From NCBI GenBank assembly GCA_026394775.1, contig JAPLZY010000018.1:1-34868 (forward strand): a DNA stretch of 34,868 nucleotides. The letters are read 5' to 3'. The notes beneath the pieces were generated by a model. That model saw only the letters and a program-made list of their open reading frames with translations, ran no database searches and was not told the DNA's origin. Shown piece by piece: positions 18,404 through 27,884 of this stretch. The translations under genes were made by a program, and so were the position numbers. Each line of letters begins with the position of its first letter. Positions within the stretch are counted from its first letter, which is position 1. The stretch is from Candidatus Zambryskiibacteriota bacterium. Its GTDB lineage: Bacteria > Patescibacteriota > Minisyncoccia > Phycocordibacterales > DATDWN01.

Positions 18404-19966
18404 TTAGTGTTGTGAGATTACAAAAGTTTGTAAACGATCGCCCTGGACTATTTCAATCTTTGCTTCTATGAGTGCCCCACACTCTTTGCCGGAAGCAACC
18501 TCTTCCGACTTTACTTTTTGTGCTTGGAGTTCACGGATTTTACCAACACCAATCTCTGCATCTCGTCGCATGATTTTCACCGCTGAGCCGTTTTTAATAC
18601 TACCTGTTTCCACGAGTCCTCCGAGAATTTGCTTGTCTTTCACTTTACTAAATATTTTAAGTACTTTGAGTGTTCCAGTCACTTCCTCGACGTCAATCGA
18701 AGGAGTTTCTGCGGTGAGTTTTGTTTCGAGCCATTCTGAAAGTTTGTAGATAATATCGAAGGTATGGATCTCAATACCGTTTCGTTCGGCAATCGCTTTT
18801 GCAAGCGCATCTACTTTTGTGGTAAAGCCGATCACGAGTGCCTTGTCGCCCCCACTTGCTACTTTCAAATCACTTTCAGAAATAGTGCCGATACCAGAGT
18901 GAATGATCTTTGTGTGAATACGGTCGGTGTCGAGTTTTTTGATCTGAGCGATGACCGCTTCGAGGCTTCCACCAGCATCTGCTTTGACGATGATAGGGAA
19001 CACGCGACCTGTAAAAGATGCGTCTTCTGTTGTTGAAGACCGGAGTGTTTCGTTTTGACTTGTATAGAGCGCTGCCTCTTTTTTATCTGCACACACAAGA
19101 AAAGAATCTCCAACAAGAGGCAAGCTGTCCCAACCAATCACTTTGAGTGCCTGGCCGGCAAAGGCTTTTTGTATCGGTGAGCCTGTGAAGTCTTCTACGA
19201 TACGCAAAGGTGCAGCACTAGTACCTGATGCAATGTACATGCCTTTTTCGAGCACTCCCTCGGTGATAATGCAGGTAGCACTAATACCTTTTTTTACATC
19301 GAGATTACTTTCCAAGATAAAGCCAGTTGCAGGCTTGCTTGCGTCGTATGTAAGACCTTCGAGGTCGGCGACCAGTGAGATCATATCTAAAAGATCGGGC
19401 ACACCTTCACCTGTTTTAGCTGAAAGCGGTATTGCTGAGACAGTGCCACCGTAGCCTTCTACGTATATTTCATTTTCAGCGAGAGAAAGTTTGGCACGCT
19501 CTATGTTTGCTTCAGGTTTGTCTATTTTAGTAATAGCGATGATGTAAGGTGTCTTTGAAGCAAGGATTGATTTTAATGCCTCGAATGTTTGAGGTTTGAC
19601 TCCGTCTTCTGCAGAAACAACGAGGATGACAATATCTGCAACATGCGCACCTCGCTTTCGGATACCAGAAAACGCTTCGTGTCCAGGTGTGTCGAGAAAT
19701 GTAATTTTCTGTAATTTTCCGTCTGAAGTTTTGTGCTCTACTTCGTATGCAGAGATGTGCTGAGTGATACCACCAGCTTCCCTAAGCTCAGGCAACGCCT
19801 GAGCCGGGCTAGCCTGGGTGTTACCAGACGCCTTAAGGCGATCATCTGCTACTGCAGATGATTTAGCCTTGACTACTTTGTTTCTGATGTACGACAATAG
19901 CGTCGACTTTCCGTGGTCGATGTGGCCCATGATCGCTATTACTGGTATCTTAATGTGATTTTTCAT
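18404..19966 (-). CDS. infB: Translation initiation factor IF-2 (short form) with palindromic insert
   Basis: [40 protein letters not shown]; start trimmed to [20 protein letters not shown]. Confidence 0.95.
   Translation of the reverse strand: MKNHIKIPVIAIMGHIDHGKSTLLSYIRNKVVKAKSSAVADDRLKASGNTQASPAQALPELREAGGITQHISAYEVEHKTSDGKLQKITFLDTPGHEAFSGIRKRGAHVADIVILVVSAEDGVKPQTFEALKSILASKTPYIIAITKIDKPEANIERAKLSLAENEIYVEGYGGTVSAIPLSAKTGEGVPDLLDMISLVADLEGLTYDASKPATGFILESNLDVKKGISATCIITEGVLEKGMYIASGTSAAPLRIVEDFTGSPIQKAFAGQALKVIGWDSLPLVGDSFLVCADKKEAALYTSQNETLRSSTTEDASFTGRVFPIIVKADAGGSLEAVIAQIKKLDTDRIHTKIIHSGIGTISESDLKVASGGDKALVIGFTTKVDALAKAIAERNGIEIHTFDIIYKLSEWLETKLTAETPSIDVEEVTGTLKVLKIFSKVKDKQILGGLVETGSIKNGSAVKIMRRDAEIGVGKIRELQAQKVKSEEVASGKECGALIEAKIEIVQGDRLQTFVISQH
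19781..19867 (-). repeat. In-frame palindromic coding insert in infB
   Basis: Coding strand GCTAAATCATCTGC...CTTAGG, 87 bp; perfect hairpins atcatctgc tact gcagatgat and gctcaggc aac gcctgagc. Confidence 0.75.
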
Positions 19967-19980
19967 ATAGCAGGATTTGT

Positions 19981-20084
19981 ATATTTGGCAAATTTCGTTG
20001 TTGGACGTCGGTAATTTGATTCTCATCGTACATTAGTACGCCTCAAATCAAATTCCTAGTCCGCCTAGAACTTTGCTCAAATCT
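19981..20084 (-). promoter_or_regulatory. Structured leader element, copy 1 (upstream of infB)
   Basis: Aligns with 21960-22064 in reverse orientation; stem aatttgatt/aatcaaatt and inner cgtac taat gtacg. Confidence 0.8.
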
Positions 20085-20101
20085 TCAAATCGGTGATTAA
20101 A

Positions 20102-20575
20102 TTACCGACCTTTAAGAGTTGATTGAGATTTTGAAATCACAGACTGTTCTTCTTCCGTGAGTTCAAATGTACTTTCAAATTTCTTTATAGGTTTTGAAAA
20201 AACACTGACGCGTTCTCTTGAATACAAGCTTGAGATTACAACACCATCTCCTTTTTCACTGACGAATGCTGTTGCGAAACTTTGGTTTCCACCTTCGCCA
20301 CTGCCTTTAAATGGATTGAACCGAACACTCTCTACAGACTGAACACTTCGAGAGAGTCGATCTTCTACATTAGAAAAATAGTTTAGAGAATCTTTTTTAA
20401 ATGCGTGTAAGTGCTCAATATCTTTTTTAGCACTCACAAGCGAGTCTTCAAGAGAACGAGAATCTTTTCCTATGAGCAATTTGTTTATTCGCATCTCCAG
20501 ACGGACGATCCATCCTATGAGCATCACTCCAAGAGCGATAAGTATGTATATAAGGAGGGTCGGGTCAATGTGCAT
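20102..20575 (-). CDS. DUF4446 family protein
   Basis: N-terminal TM; VRFNPFKGSGEGGNQSFATAFVSEKGDGVVISSLYSRERVSVFSKPI. Confidence 0.85.
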   Translation of the reverse strand: MHIDPTLLIYILIALGVMLIGWIVRLEMRINKLLIGKDSRSLEDSLVSAKKDIEHLHAFKKDSLNYFSNVEDRLSRSVQSVESVRFNPFKGSGEGGNQSFATAFVSEKGDGVVISSLYSRERVSVFSKPIKKFESTFELTEEEQSVISKSQSTLKGR

Positions 20576-20671
20576 CTCGTGATTATACAGTATTTTATAA
20601 ATTTTGCAAAAAATGCTACTGTAAGAGTACTTATGGGTATATTCAATTTTTTAACACAAATAAAGCTAAAA

Positions 20672-21919
20672 ATGAAGAAAACCAGACATGTGGGGAAAGG
20701 ACGTGTTTTTCTCGACCATGCATCTTCGACACCTATACGAAGAGAGGTGCTTGATACGATGCGTTCATATGAGGATGGCAATTTTCCCCTAAACTCCGCT
20801 GGAAGCGGAGTCGGGCGAACATTTACTAATGTAAATGTTTTAGCCAATCCAAGCGCACTGTATGCTGAGGCTCGAAAAGCAAAAGAGTTTTTGATTTCTG
20901 CACGCAAGGATGTGGCACGAGCTTTAAATACAAGTGCGGGGCAGATTGTTTTTACGAGCGGAGGAACAGAAGCCAACAACCTCGCCCTTTTAGGTGTGTT
21001 TGAAAAAGCTCGGCAAAACGGTATTACTCGTCCGCATATTATTTCTCTTGCCACTGAACATCCTGCTATTCGTGAAGTTTTGAAAGAGATTGAAAGACGA
21101 GGGGGAGATGTAACACTTGTCCCACCACTTTCTGATGGACGAGTGAATATAAAAAACATTGAAGAGGCACTTACTCCACACACTGTCCTTGTATCGGTTA
21201 TGTATGTAAACAATGAAATCGGTGTAGTACAACCTATCCGTGATATTGCACAACTACTTAAATTAAAAAATAAGGACCGTGCACATAAGATATATTTTCA
21301 TACCGATGCGTGCCAAGTGCCGCTGTGGTATGGACTCGACATGTCTACACTCGGGGTTGACCTGCTTTCTCTCGATGGATTAAAGATAGGGGGGCCGAGA
21401 GGTATTGGCTGTCTTTATGTAAAAGGTAGTACAGAAATCTCTCCGATCATGTGGGGTGGGGGACAAGAAAACTCTCTACGGTCGGGTACTGAGCCGGTCT
21501 CGCTCTGTCTTGGTTTTGCATGTGCACTTACTTTAGCAAAAGCGGAACGAAAAGAAGTGAGTGATCGAGTGAAAACACTCAGAGATAGTTTGTGGGAAAA
21601 AATTCAAAAAGAATTTCCGGAGGCGACATTAAACGGCTCATATGAATATCGCGCACCAAACAATCTGAATGTATGTTTTAAGGGTGTCGATGCGGAGTAT
21701 CTGACTGTCGCTCTCGATACATACGGAGTGTGCGTGTCATATTCTTCTTCGTGTCGTACTCTGAAAGAAGATTCAACTTCATATGTAGTAGAGGCTCTGT
21801 CGCAAGAATGTAAAGGTTCAAGTATTAGGTTTACGCTTGGGATCGATACAACACAAGAAGATGTTGCTTTTGCTGTGAAAGCACTTAAAAAAGCTGTTAT
21901 ACAAGCGACACTTATTTAG
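20672..21919 (+). CDS. Cysteine desulfurase (NifS/IscS family) with palindromic insert
   Basis: FLDHASSTPIRREV, TSGGTEANNLALLG, ATEHPAIREVLK, HTDACQ, SLDGLKIGGPRGIGCLYVK. Confidence 0.92.
   Translation: MKKTRHVGKGRVFLDHASSTPIRREVLDTMRSYEDGNFPLNSAGSGVGRTFTNVNVLANPSALYAEARKAKEFLISARKDVARALNTSAGQIVFTSGGTEANNLALLGVFEKARQNGITRPHIISLATEHPAIREVLKEIERRGGDVTLVPPLSDGRVNIKNIEEALTPHTVLVSVMYVNNEIGVVQPIRDIAQLLKLKNKDRAHKIYFHTDACQVPLWYGLDMSTLGVDLLSLDGLKIGGPRGIGCLYVKGSTEISPIMWGGGQENSLRSGTEPVSLCLGFACALTLAKAERKEVSDRVKTLRDSLWEKIQKEFPEATLNGSYEYRAPNNLNVCFKGVDAEYLTVALDTYGVCVSYSSSCRTLKEDSTSYVVEALSQECKGSSIRFTLGIDTTQEDVAFAVKALKKAVIQATLI
20786..20845 (+). repeat. In-frame palindromic coding insert in cysteine desulfurase gene
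   Basis: cccctaaac[tccgct gga agcgga]gtcgggcgaac[atttac taat gtaaat]gttttagcc. Confidence 0.75.
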
Positions 21920-21959
21920 ATTGTTTGGTATAACTCTTGTGCTATAATTTAGGAATTAC

Positions 21960-22064
21960 AGATTTGAGCAAAGTTCGAGAAGGACAAGGAATTTGATTGG
22001 AGACGTACTTGCTGTACGGTGACAATCAAATTGCCGTAGTCCGACAAAGAAATTTGCCAAATAT
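21960..22064 (+). promoter_or_regulatory. Structured leader element, copy 2 (upstream of 22074 CDS)
   Basis: agatttgagcaaagttc...aatttgattggagacgtacttgctgtacggtgacaatcaaatt...gaaatttgccaaatat. Confidence 0.8.
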
Positions 22065-22073
22065 GGAATTACT

Positions 22074-22904
22074 ATGGAAGAACTCAATAAAAATCAAATG
22101 GTCTTGCTGGTACTCCTGGTGTCTTTCGTGACCTCTATTGGTACAGGCATCATTACCGTCTCTTTGCTTATGGAAGCGCCTGTTGAAGTGACCAATACGA
22201 TCAATCGCGTGGTAGAAAGAACTATAGAAACAGTGGGGCCGGTCCAGACTATCATCACTGGAGGGACAAAAGAAACTCAAATCAAGACGGTTGTAGTCAA
22301 AGAAGAAGACCAAGTGATCGGTGCTATTGAAAAAAATATAAAAAGCGTTGTGCGTATTCGAGAGAGAAACAAGAGTGTGGAGGTGGATAATTTATACGGT
22401 CTCGGTGTCGTGGTTTCAAAAGAGGGAATAATTGCGACTGACAAGAAAAATATTTCTGAAGTGATGCAGTATGTGGCAGTGATGTCTGACGGTACGGTAA
22501 TACCTCTTGTTGCTATCTTTGCTGATAAAAAGTCAGATATCGGATACTTTAAAGCAAAACCTGCAGAGGCATATACGTTTACGCCAATTACTTTTGCAGG
22601 GAGTGATGTAAAGCTCGGGCAGAGCGTGGTGGTCCTCGGAGGAAACACAACAAATGCATTGTCTGTAGGACGAGTTACTCTTGTCACAATAAAAGACCCA
22701 GATCCTGTGGCAGCCAAATTTGTTTCTTCATTTACAGCAGATGTTGGTCCTGTGGATTCTGTATACGGTGGCCCAGTATTTTCACTTTCAGGCGAACTCC
22801 TTGGACTTTCCATTTCAGCTTTCTCATCTTCAAAAATTTATATTCCCGCAGCGTTTGTAAAAAGAGAGGCACTTTTGTTAGAAGCACCGAAAAATTCTAT
22901 TTAA
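22074..22904 (+). CDS. HtrA/DegP-like trypsin-fold protein, probably inactive
   Basis: SVVRIRERN..GLGVVVSKEGIIATDKKNI..SDIGYFKAKP..DSVYGGPVFSLSGELLGLSIS; catalytic His and Ser positions replaced. Confidence 0.75.
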   Translation: MEELNKNQMVLLVLLVSFVTSIGTGIITVSLLMEAPVEVTNTINRVVERTIETVGPVQTIITGGTKETQIKTVVVKEEDQVIGAIEKNIKSVVRIRERNKSVEVDNLYGLGVVVSKEGIIATDKKNISEVMQYVAVMSDGTVIPLVAIFADKKSDIGYFKAKPAEAYTFTPITFAGSDVKLGQSVVVLGGNTTNALSVGRVTLVTIKDPDPVAAKFVSSFTADVGPVDSVYGGPVFSLSGELLGLSISAFSSSKIYIPAAFVKREALLLEAPKNSI

Positions 22905-23053
22905 TCTATAATATTGAATTTCCGTCCAGGAAAAATTATGTTTTTCTGCCTTCTTGACCTCAGTAATCCAAGAAGATATAGTTAACATGTTAAGTGTTTG
23001 AATTTATTCGTAACTATTCGTAGACTCGTATTATTCGTATATTCGTATCTTAT

Positions 23054-25729
23054 ATGCCTCCATTCAATCATTTCACAACAAAAGCAAAAGAAGCGATCCG
23101 CAAAGCTCATGAGCTCGCTATTGAACGTGGCCAAAATCACGTAAACCCACTCCATCTCCTTACAGCGCTTATTCTTCAAGACGAAAGCGTAGTTACTTCT
23201 ATACTCGATAAGCTCGAAGTCGATACTATATTGCTCACTGACTCACTTATCGATGAGATTGAGGGAGTAGACGGTGGTCAGACTATCTCACCGTCATATC
23301 AAGTGTATCTCACACCAGAGCTCGCACAGCTCATCGAACTGTCAGCAAAAGTAGCACTGGATTTAAAAGATGAGTTTGTTTCCACAGAACATCTTTTTAT
23401 TTCTGCACTCGAAAGTCCTGGTCCTGCTCGTGACCTGCTTTCTAAATTCAAACTTACTAAAAATCAGGTACTTGAAGTGCTCGAAGATTTGCGTACTGGA
23501 GATAATGAAGATGCGCCTGCAACGAAAAAATTTAAAGCGCTTTCAAAATACACACGAAGTCTCACCAAGCTGGCTCAAGCTAACAAGCTCGACCCCGTGA
23601 TCGGTCGTGATGAAGAGATTTCTCGCGTCATTCAGATTCTTTCTCGTCGAACAAAAAACAATCCTATTCTTATCGGAGAAGCGGGGGTGGGGAAGACTGC
23701 TATTGCCGAAGGTTTGGCTGTCCGAATGCTTCAAGGAGACGTGCCTGAGTCATTGAAAGACAAAGAACTTGTATCACTCGATCTTGGACTTTTGATTGCG
23801 GGTACAAAATACAGAGGTGAGTTTGAAGAACGACTTAAAAATATTTTGAAAGAAATAGAGCGTTCAGATGGAAAGATTATTCTCTTCATTGACGAAATAC
23901 ACACACTCGTGGGAGCGGGTGCTGCCGAAGGTTCAATGGACGCATCAAATATGCTCAAGCCCGCGCTTGCTCGTGGAGAGTTGCGTGCTATTGGAGCAAC
24001 CACACTTCGCGAATATCAAAAATATATTGAAAAAGACCCAGCGCTTACACGTCGTTTTCAGCCTGTACAAGTGAGTGAGCCGTCAATTCCGGATGCGATT
24101 ACAATCATGCGAGGACTCAAAGAAAAATATGAGCTCTATCACGGAGTGCGTATCACCGACGAAGCTATTGTTGCTTCGGTGCATCTTTCTTCTCGTTACA
24201 TCACAGACCGATTTCTTCCTGACAAAGCAGTGGACCTGATCGACGAGTCGGCAGCGTATCTAAAAATCGCTCTTGAAAATATGCCGGTTGTGTTACAGGA
24301 AGCGCATTCAAAGACTATTAAACTAGAAATTGAACGAGAAGCACTCAGAAAAGAAGTGGATGTAAAATCAAAAAACAGACTCAAAGAGATTGAACAAGAA
24401 CTCGCTGACTTAAAAGAAAAGACAGGAGAGATTGAGCTTAAATGGAAAAACGAAAAAGAAACCGTGTCTGGTATCAAAGAGCTTAAAAAAGAACTCGAAG
24501 ACTTGAGACAACAAGCAGATGGGGCAGAAGCGAGGGCAGACCTCTCAAGAGCTGCAGAGATACACTATGGCCTCATTCCTGAAGCTGAGAAAGAGCTTGA
24601 TATGAAAAGTAAGCGTCTCAAGAAACTTCAAAGTTCTCGGAGAATTTTGAAAGAAGAGATTACGGAAAATGATATTGCAATGATTGTGTCTAAGTGGACA
24701 GGTATCCCTGTTTCCCGAATGCTTGAAGAAGAGGCAGAAAAGTTGGTGCGCATGGAAGAAGTATTGAAACGACGCATTGTTGGTCAAAGTGAAGCGGTAC
24801 AAAAGATTTCAGATACGATCAAGCGTTCACGAGCGGGTATTGCTGACCCAAATCGACCAATCGGTTCGTTTCTTTTCCTTGGCCCTACAGGTGTAGGTAA
24901 GACAGAGCTCACCAAAGGTCTGGCTGAGTTTATGTTTGACGACGACAAAGCACTAATCCGTGTTGATATGTCTGAGTTTATGGAAAAACATAGTGTGTCA
25001 AAGCTTGTGGGGGCTCCTCCAGGCTATGTCGGACATGAAGAAGGAGGGACTTTGACTGAAATGGTGCGTCATCGACCATATGCAGTAATACTTTTCGATG
25101 AGATTGAAAAAGCACATCCAGAAGTGTTTAACATCTTGCTTCAGGTTTTGGACAATGGAAAACTGACCGATGCAAAAGGGCGTTCTGTAAACTTTAGAAA
25201 TACGGTGATTATTTTGACTTCAAATATTGGAGCTCAGTATATAGACCGTATGCAAAAACTCGGCTTTGCGTCTGACCCATCTGAAAAAGCAGACTACAAC
25301 GATGCAAAAGCAAAGATAAATGATGCACTTAAAGACTACTTTAGACCAGAATTCCTCAACCGTTTGGATGAAATCATTACATTTGATATTTTGAGCAAAG
25401 AAGCGATCCGAGAGATTGTTGGTATTCAGGTTGGCATTGTGACCAAACGACTTGCTGAAAAAGAAATTCGTCTCGAGCTTACGCCCGATGTATACACACT
25501 TTTGGCAGAAGAAGGGTATAACCCTCAGTACGGCGCACGTCCGCTCAAGCGCCTGATTCAGCAGAAGATCCTAAATCCAATTGCTGCTCTCATGATCAGC
25601 AAGGGGATTGTAAAAGGAGGATCTATCTCGGTGGGCCTCAAAAACAAAGAATTTATGTTTGATGTGAAAAAGCCTCGGAAAGCCTCACTCTCAGAGAGCT
25701 TCGTGGTGAGTGATGGTCTAATTGTTTAA
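23054..25729 (+). CDS. clpB: ClpB-type AAA+ chaperone (Clp/Hsp100)
   Basis: Clp-N repeats, two Walker A sites ([18 protein letters not shown]), shortened M-domain with [17 protein letters not shown]. Confidence 0.9.
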   Translation: MPPFNHFTTKAKEAIRKAHELAIERGQNHVNPLHLLTALILQDESVVTSILDKLEVDTILLTDSLIDEIEGVDGGQTISPSYQVYLTPELAQLIELSAKVALDLKDEFVSTEHLFISALESPGPARDLLSKFKLTKNQVLEVLEDLRTGDNEDAPATKKFKALSKYTRSLTKLAQANKLDPVIGRDEEISRVIQILSRRTKNNPILIGEAGVGKTAIAEGLAVRMLQGDVPESLKDKELVSLDLGLLIAGTKYRGEFEERLKNILKEIERSDGKIILFIDEIHTLVGAGAAEGSMDASNMLKPALARGELRAIGATTLREYQKYIEKDPALTRRFQPVQVSEPSIPDAITIMRGLKEKYELYHGVRITDEAIVASVHLSSRYITDRFLPDKAVDLIDESAAYLKIALENMPVVLQEAHSKTIKLEIEREALRKEVDVKSKNRLKEIEQELADLKEKTGEIELKWKNEKETVSGIKELKKELEDLRQQADGAEARADLSRAAEIHYGLIPEAEKELDMKSKRLKKLQSSRRILKEEITENDIAMIVSKWTGIPVSRMLEEEAEKLVRMEEVLKRRIVGQSEAVQKISDTIKRSRAGIADPNRPIGSFLFLGPTGVGKTELTKGLAEFMFDDDKALIRVDMSEFMEKHSVSKLVGAPPGYVGHEEGGTLTEMVRHRPYAVILFDEIEKAHPEVFNILLQVLDNGKLTDAKGRSVNFRNTVIILTSNIGAQYIDRMQKLGFASDPSEKADYNDAKAKINDALKDYFRPEFLNRLDEIITFDILSKEAIREIVGIQVGIVTKRLAEKEIRLELTPDVYTLLAEEGYNPQYGARPLKRLIQQKILNPIAALMISKGIVKGGSISVGLKNKEFMFDVKKPRKASLSESFVVSDGLIV

Positions 25730-25743
25730 ACAAGCTAAAAAAT

Positions 25744-25770
25744 CCCCTGAACCTGGTTCAGGGTTTTTTT
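25744..25770 (+). terminator. Rho-independent terminator
   Basis: ccctgaac ctg gttcaggg then T tract. Confidence 0.85.
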
Positions 25771-25820
25771 ATGCTTTTACTCGAGATAAAAATATGTTAG
25801 AGTCTTAATTGTGAGTATAT

Positions 25821-25903
25821 GCGTCGGTACTCAAGTGGTCAACGAGGGGAGACTGTAAATCTCCTGACCTTGGTCTTCGAAGGTTCGAATCCTTCCCGGC
25901 GCA
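25821..25903 (+). tRNA. tRNA-Tyr(GUA)
   Basis: gcgtcgg/ccggcgc acceptor, CTGTAAA loop, gaagg ttcgaat ccttc T-arm. Confidence 0.93.
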
Positions 25904-26096
25904 CAAAAAGAAAAAACTCCTTATGGGAGTTTTTTCTTTTTGTCGTACGGGAGTAAAGGCGTGTTACGCCTTTACGTAAGGATTCGAAAAGCGGAGCGGG
26001 CACCTAGTCAGCAGACTAGGTCGCGAGCTGCGGACACGAGCAAAATTTTCGACGGAAAATTTTGACTCGCGGAAGAATCCTTCCCGGCGCACAAAA
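25904..26096 (+). repeat. tRNA-linked inverted/direct repeat element, locus A
   Basis: Terminator; degenerate RC of acceptor; 10-bp hairpin 25953-25975; RC of T-arm 25978-25988; core hairpins; 22-bp direct copy of tRNA 3' end 26075-26096. Confidence 0.85.
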
Positions 26097-26149
26097 GAAC
26101 TGCTGAAGAGTGGTTTTTTAAAAAATCTAAACTTTGCTACAATATACCA

Positions 26150-26626
26150 ATGAATAACTACGCATTCATTGATGCTCAAAATGTTCACCTCTCGATCAGA
26201 TCTCAGGGATGGAGTATTGATTGGAAAAGATTCCGTGTATACCTCCAAGAACATTACAATATTACAACTGCCTATCTTTTTCTGGGTTATATTGAAGGAA
26301 ATAACAGCTTGTACGAGAAACTTCAAAAGGCAGGTTTTATTTGTATTTGGAAGCCAGTTTTAAAATATAAAGATGGAACAATAAAAGGTAATGTTGATGC
26401 TGAGATGGTTTTACATACAATGATTCAATTTCCAAATTTTGACAAAGCTCTGATTGTAACTGGTGACGGCGATTTCTATTGTCTTGTCCAATATTTGTTG
26501 CAGCAGAACAAACTTAAAACAGTGTTAGTACCTGATCGAAATAAGTGTTCCGCACTTCTTAAGAAATTTGCCAAGAAAAATATAGCTTTTATGAACGATC
26601 TGAAAAACAAAGTAGGTTTTAGATAA
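26150..26626 (+). CDS. NYN domain (LabA/DUF88-like) putative RNase
   Basis: NNYAFIDAQNVHLSIRSQGWSIDWKRFR ... KGNVDAEMVLHTM ... ALIVTGDGDFYCLVQYLLQQNK. Confidence 0.88.
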   Translation: MNNYAFIDAQNVHLSIRSQGWSIDWKRFRVYLQEHYNITTAYLFLGYIEGNNSLYEKLQKAGFICIWKPVLKYKDGTIKGNVDAEMVLHTMIQFPNFDKALIVTGDGDFYCLVQYLLQQNKLKTVLVPDRNKCSALLKKFAKKNIAFMNDLKNKVGFR

Positions 26627-26627
26627 A

Positions 26628-26665
26628 AAAGGACCCTTGCAGGACGGGCCTGCAAGGGGACTTTT
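26628..26665 (+). terminator. Likely terminator
   Basis: ccttgcagg acggg cctgcaagg with flanking pairs; short T run. Confidence 0.55.
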
Positions 26666-26727
26666 CGTGGTGATGTGTATATCATACGCCCTTAATTATT
26701 AATGTCAAATTTAAATTTTACACACTT

Positions 26728-27381
26728 ATGAAACTCCTTCTTACTTCTGCTGGGCTCACAAACGCTTCAATATCTGATGCATTATTCGAACTGGTCGGTA
26801 AAAAGCCAGAAGATACCTCACTTGTTTTTGTTCCAACAGCTTCTAATAAAGAAGCGGGAGACAAAATTTGGTTGATTGATGATTTGATAAATTTAAAAAA
26901 ACAAAATTTTAAATCAATTGATATTGCTGATATTTCTGCTGTGGATAGAGATATTTGGTTACCTAAGTTTGAACAAGTCGATGTTCTGTATTTTGAAGGA
27001 GGTGATGAATATTATCTTATGAAATGGATGCGTCTTTCGGGACTCGATACTCTTTTACCTGAACTTTTGAAGACTCGAGTGTACGTGGGTGTGAGTGCCG
27101 GAAGCATGGTGACAGGGAAAGATTTAGCGTCTGAGATTTACGCAGTAGTTTATGAAGAAGAATTAAAAAAAGAAATCATAAAAGGTCTTGGTTTTGTGGA
27201 GTTTTATATTATGCCGCACCTCAACTCAGACTACTTTACTAAAGTGAGAGAAGAAAATATCATGGAGGCTGTAAAAGAAATTAAAGATAAAGTGTATGCT
27301 CTGGACGATCAGTCTGCTCTCAAGGTGCTCGATGGTAACATGGAAGTGGTAAGTGAAGGGCAATATTTAGTATTTAACTAA
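26728..27381 (+). CDS. Peptidase S51 / peptidase E-like protein
   Basis: VLYFEGGDEYYLMKWM ... VYVGVSAGSMVTG ... DDQSALKV. Confidence 0.85.
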   Translation: MKLLLTSAGLTNASISDALFELVGKKPEDTSLVFVPTASNKEAGDKIWLIDDLINLKKQNFKSIDIADISAVDRDIWLPKFEQVDVLYFEGGDEYYLMKWMRLSGLDTLLPELLKTRVYVGVSAGSMVTGKDLASEIYAVVYEEELKKEIIKGLGFVEFYIMPHLNSDYFTKVREENIMEAVKEIKDKVYALDDQSALKVLDGNMEVVSEGQYLVFN

Positions 27382-27382
27382 T

Positions 27383-27797
27383 AAAAAAGTCGCCAGAAAC
27401 TGGCGACAGGGGGAGTGTGAGTAGAGTAGAGAATGGCATAATATACGATTCGCATAAGAACAAAATAATCTTATTCTTACTATCCCTTCGTATATTGATA
27501 ATTTAGGATTTGTGTCCCAGCCTATGCATAACATAGCTTCGTCTCGGTTCGACACTATGGGCTGGTCTGCCCGAGGGTTTCTTGTCCCTTGTTGCGTAGT
27601 AGACCTATTCCCGCACTAAAGAGATAGGTTGGAGTAACCTACAACTCTAATGCTCAATTCGAGTGGCCTCTCGCAACATCCTAAATTCTCATCTCCTGTA
27701 CTCACACGCCTCATCACTGAGGTCTTTTTAGAATCAGGCTGCTCATTGCAGACTTACTCATGCAATGAGATGTTCGCGACCGGCGCGTACAAGACTC
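27383..27797 (-). ncRNA. Structured ~415-nt RNA of unknown family
   Basis: Minus-strand promoter TTGACA-17-TATAAG (27805-27833), terminator gtcgccag ttt ctggcgac TTTTTT, long-range helices. Confidence 0.65.
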
Positions 27798-27804
27798 TTG
27801 TTTA

Positions 27805-27833
27805 CTTATACACTATTTTAAACTAAATGTCAA
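27805..27833 (-). promoter_or_regulatory. Promoter of the 27383-27797 ncRNA
   Basis: TTGACA, 17-bp spacer, TATAAG on minus strand. Confidence 0.75.
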
Positions 27834-27884
27834 AAAGAATCATAAGGTCAAGCTTTTTCTTTACCTTTTTGGTATAGTGTCCTC

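Noticed and set aside
25953-26096. Group I intron or integron attC site
   Set aside because: cctagtcagcagactagg is a local hairpin and I do not see the P3/P7 group I core. GTTAGGC appears in the locus B hairpin, but locus A has GTTACGC, which does not fit GTTRRRY, and C differs entirely.
27383-27797. RNase P RNA, SRP RNA or tmRNA
   Set aside because: Hallmark conserved motifs not found by eye on either strand; left as unknown, with cmscan needed.
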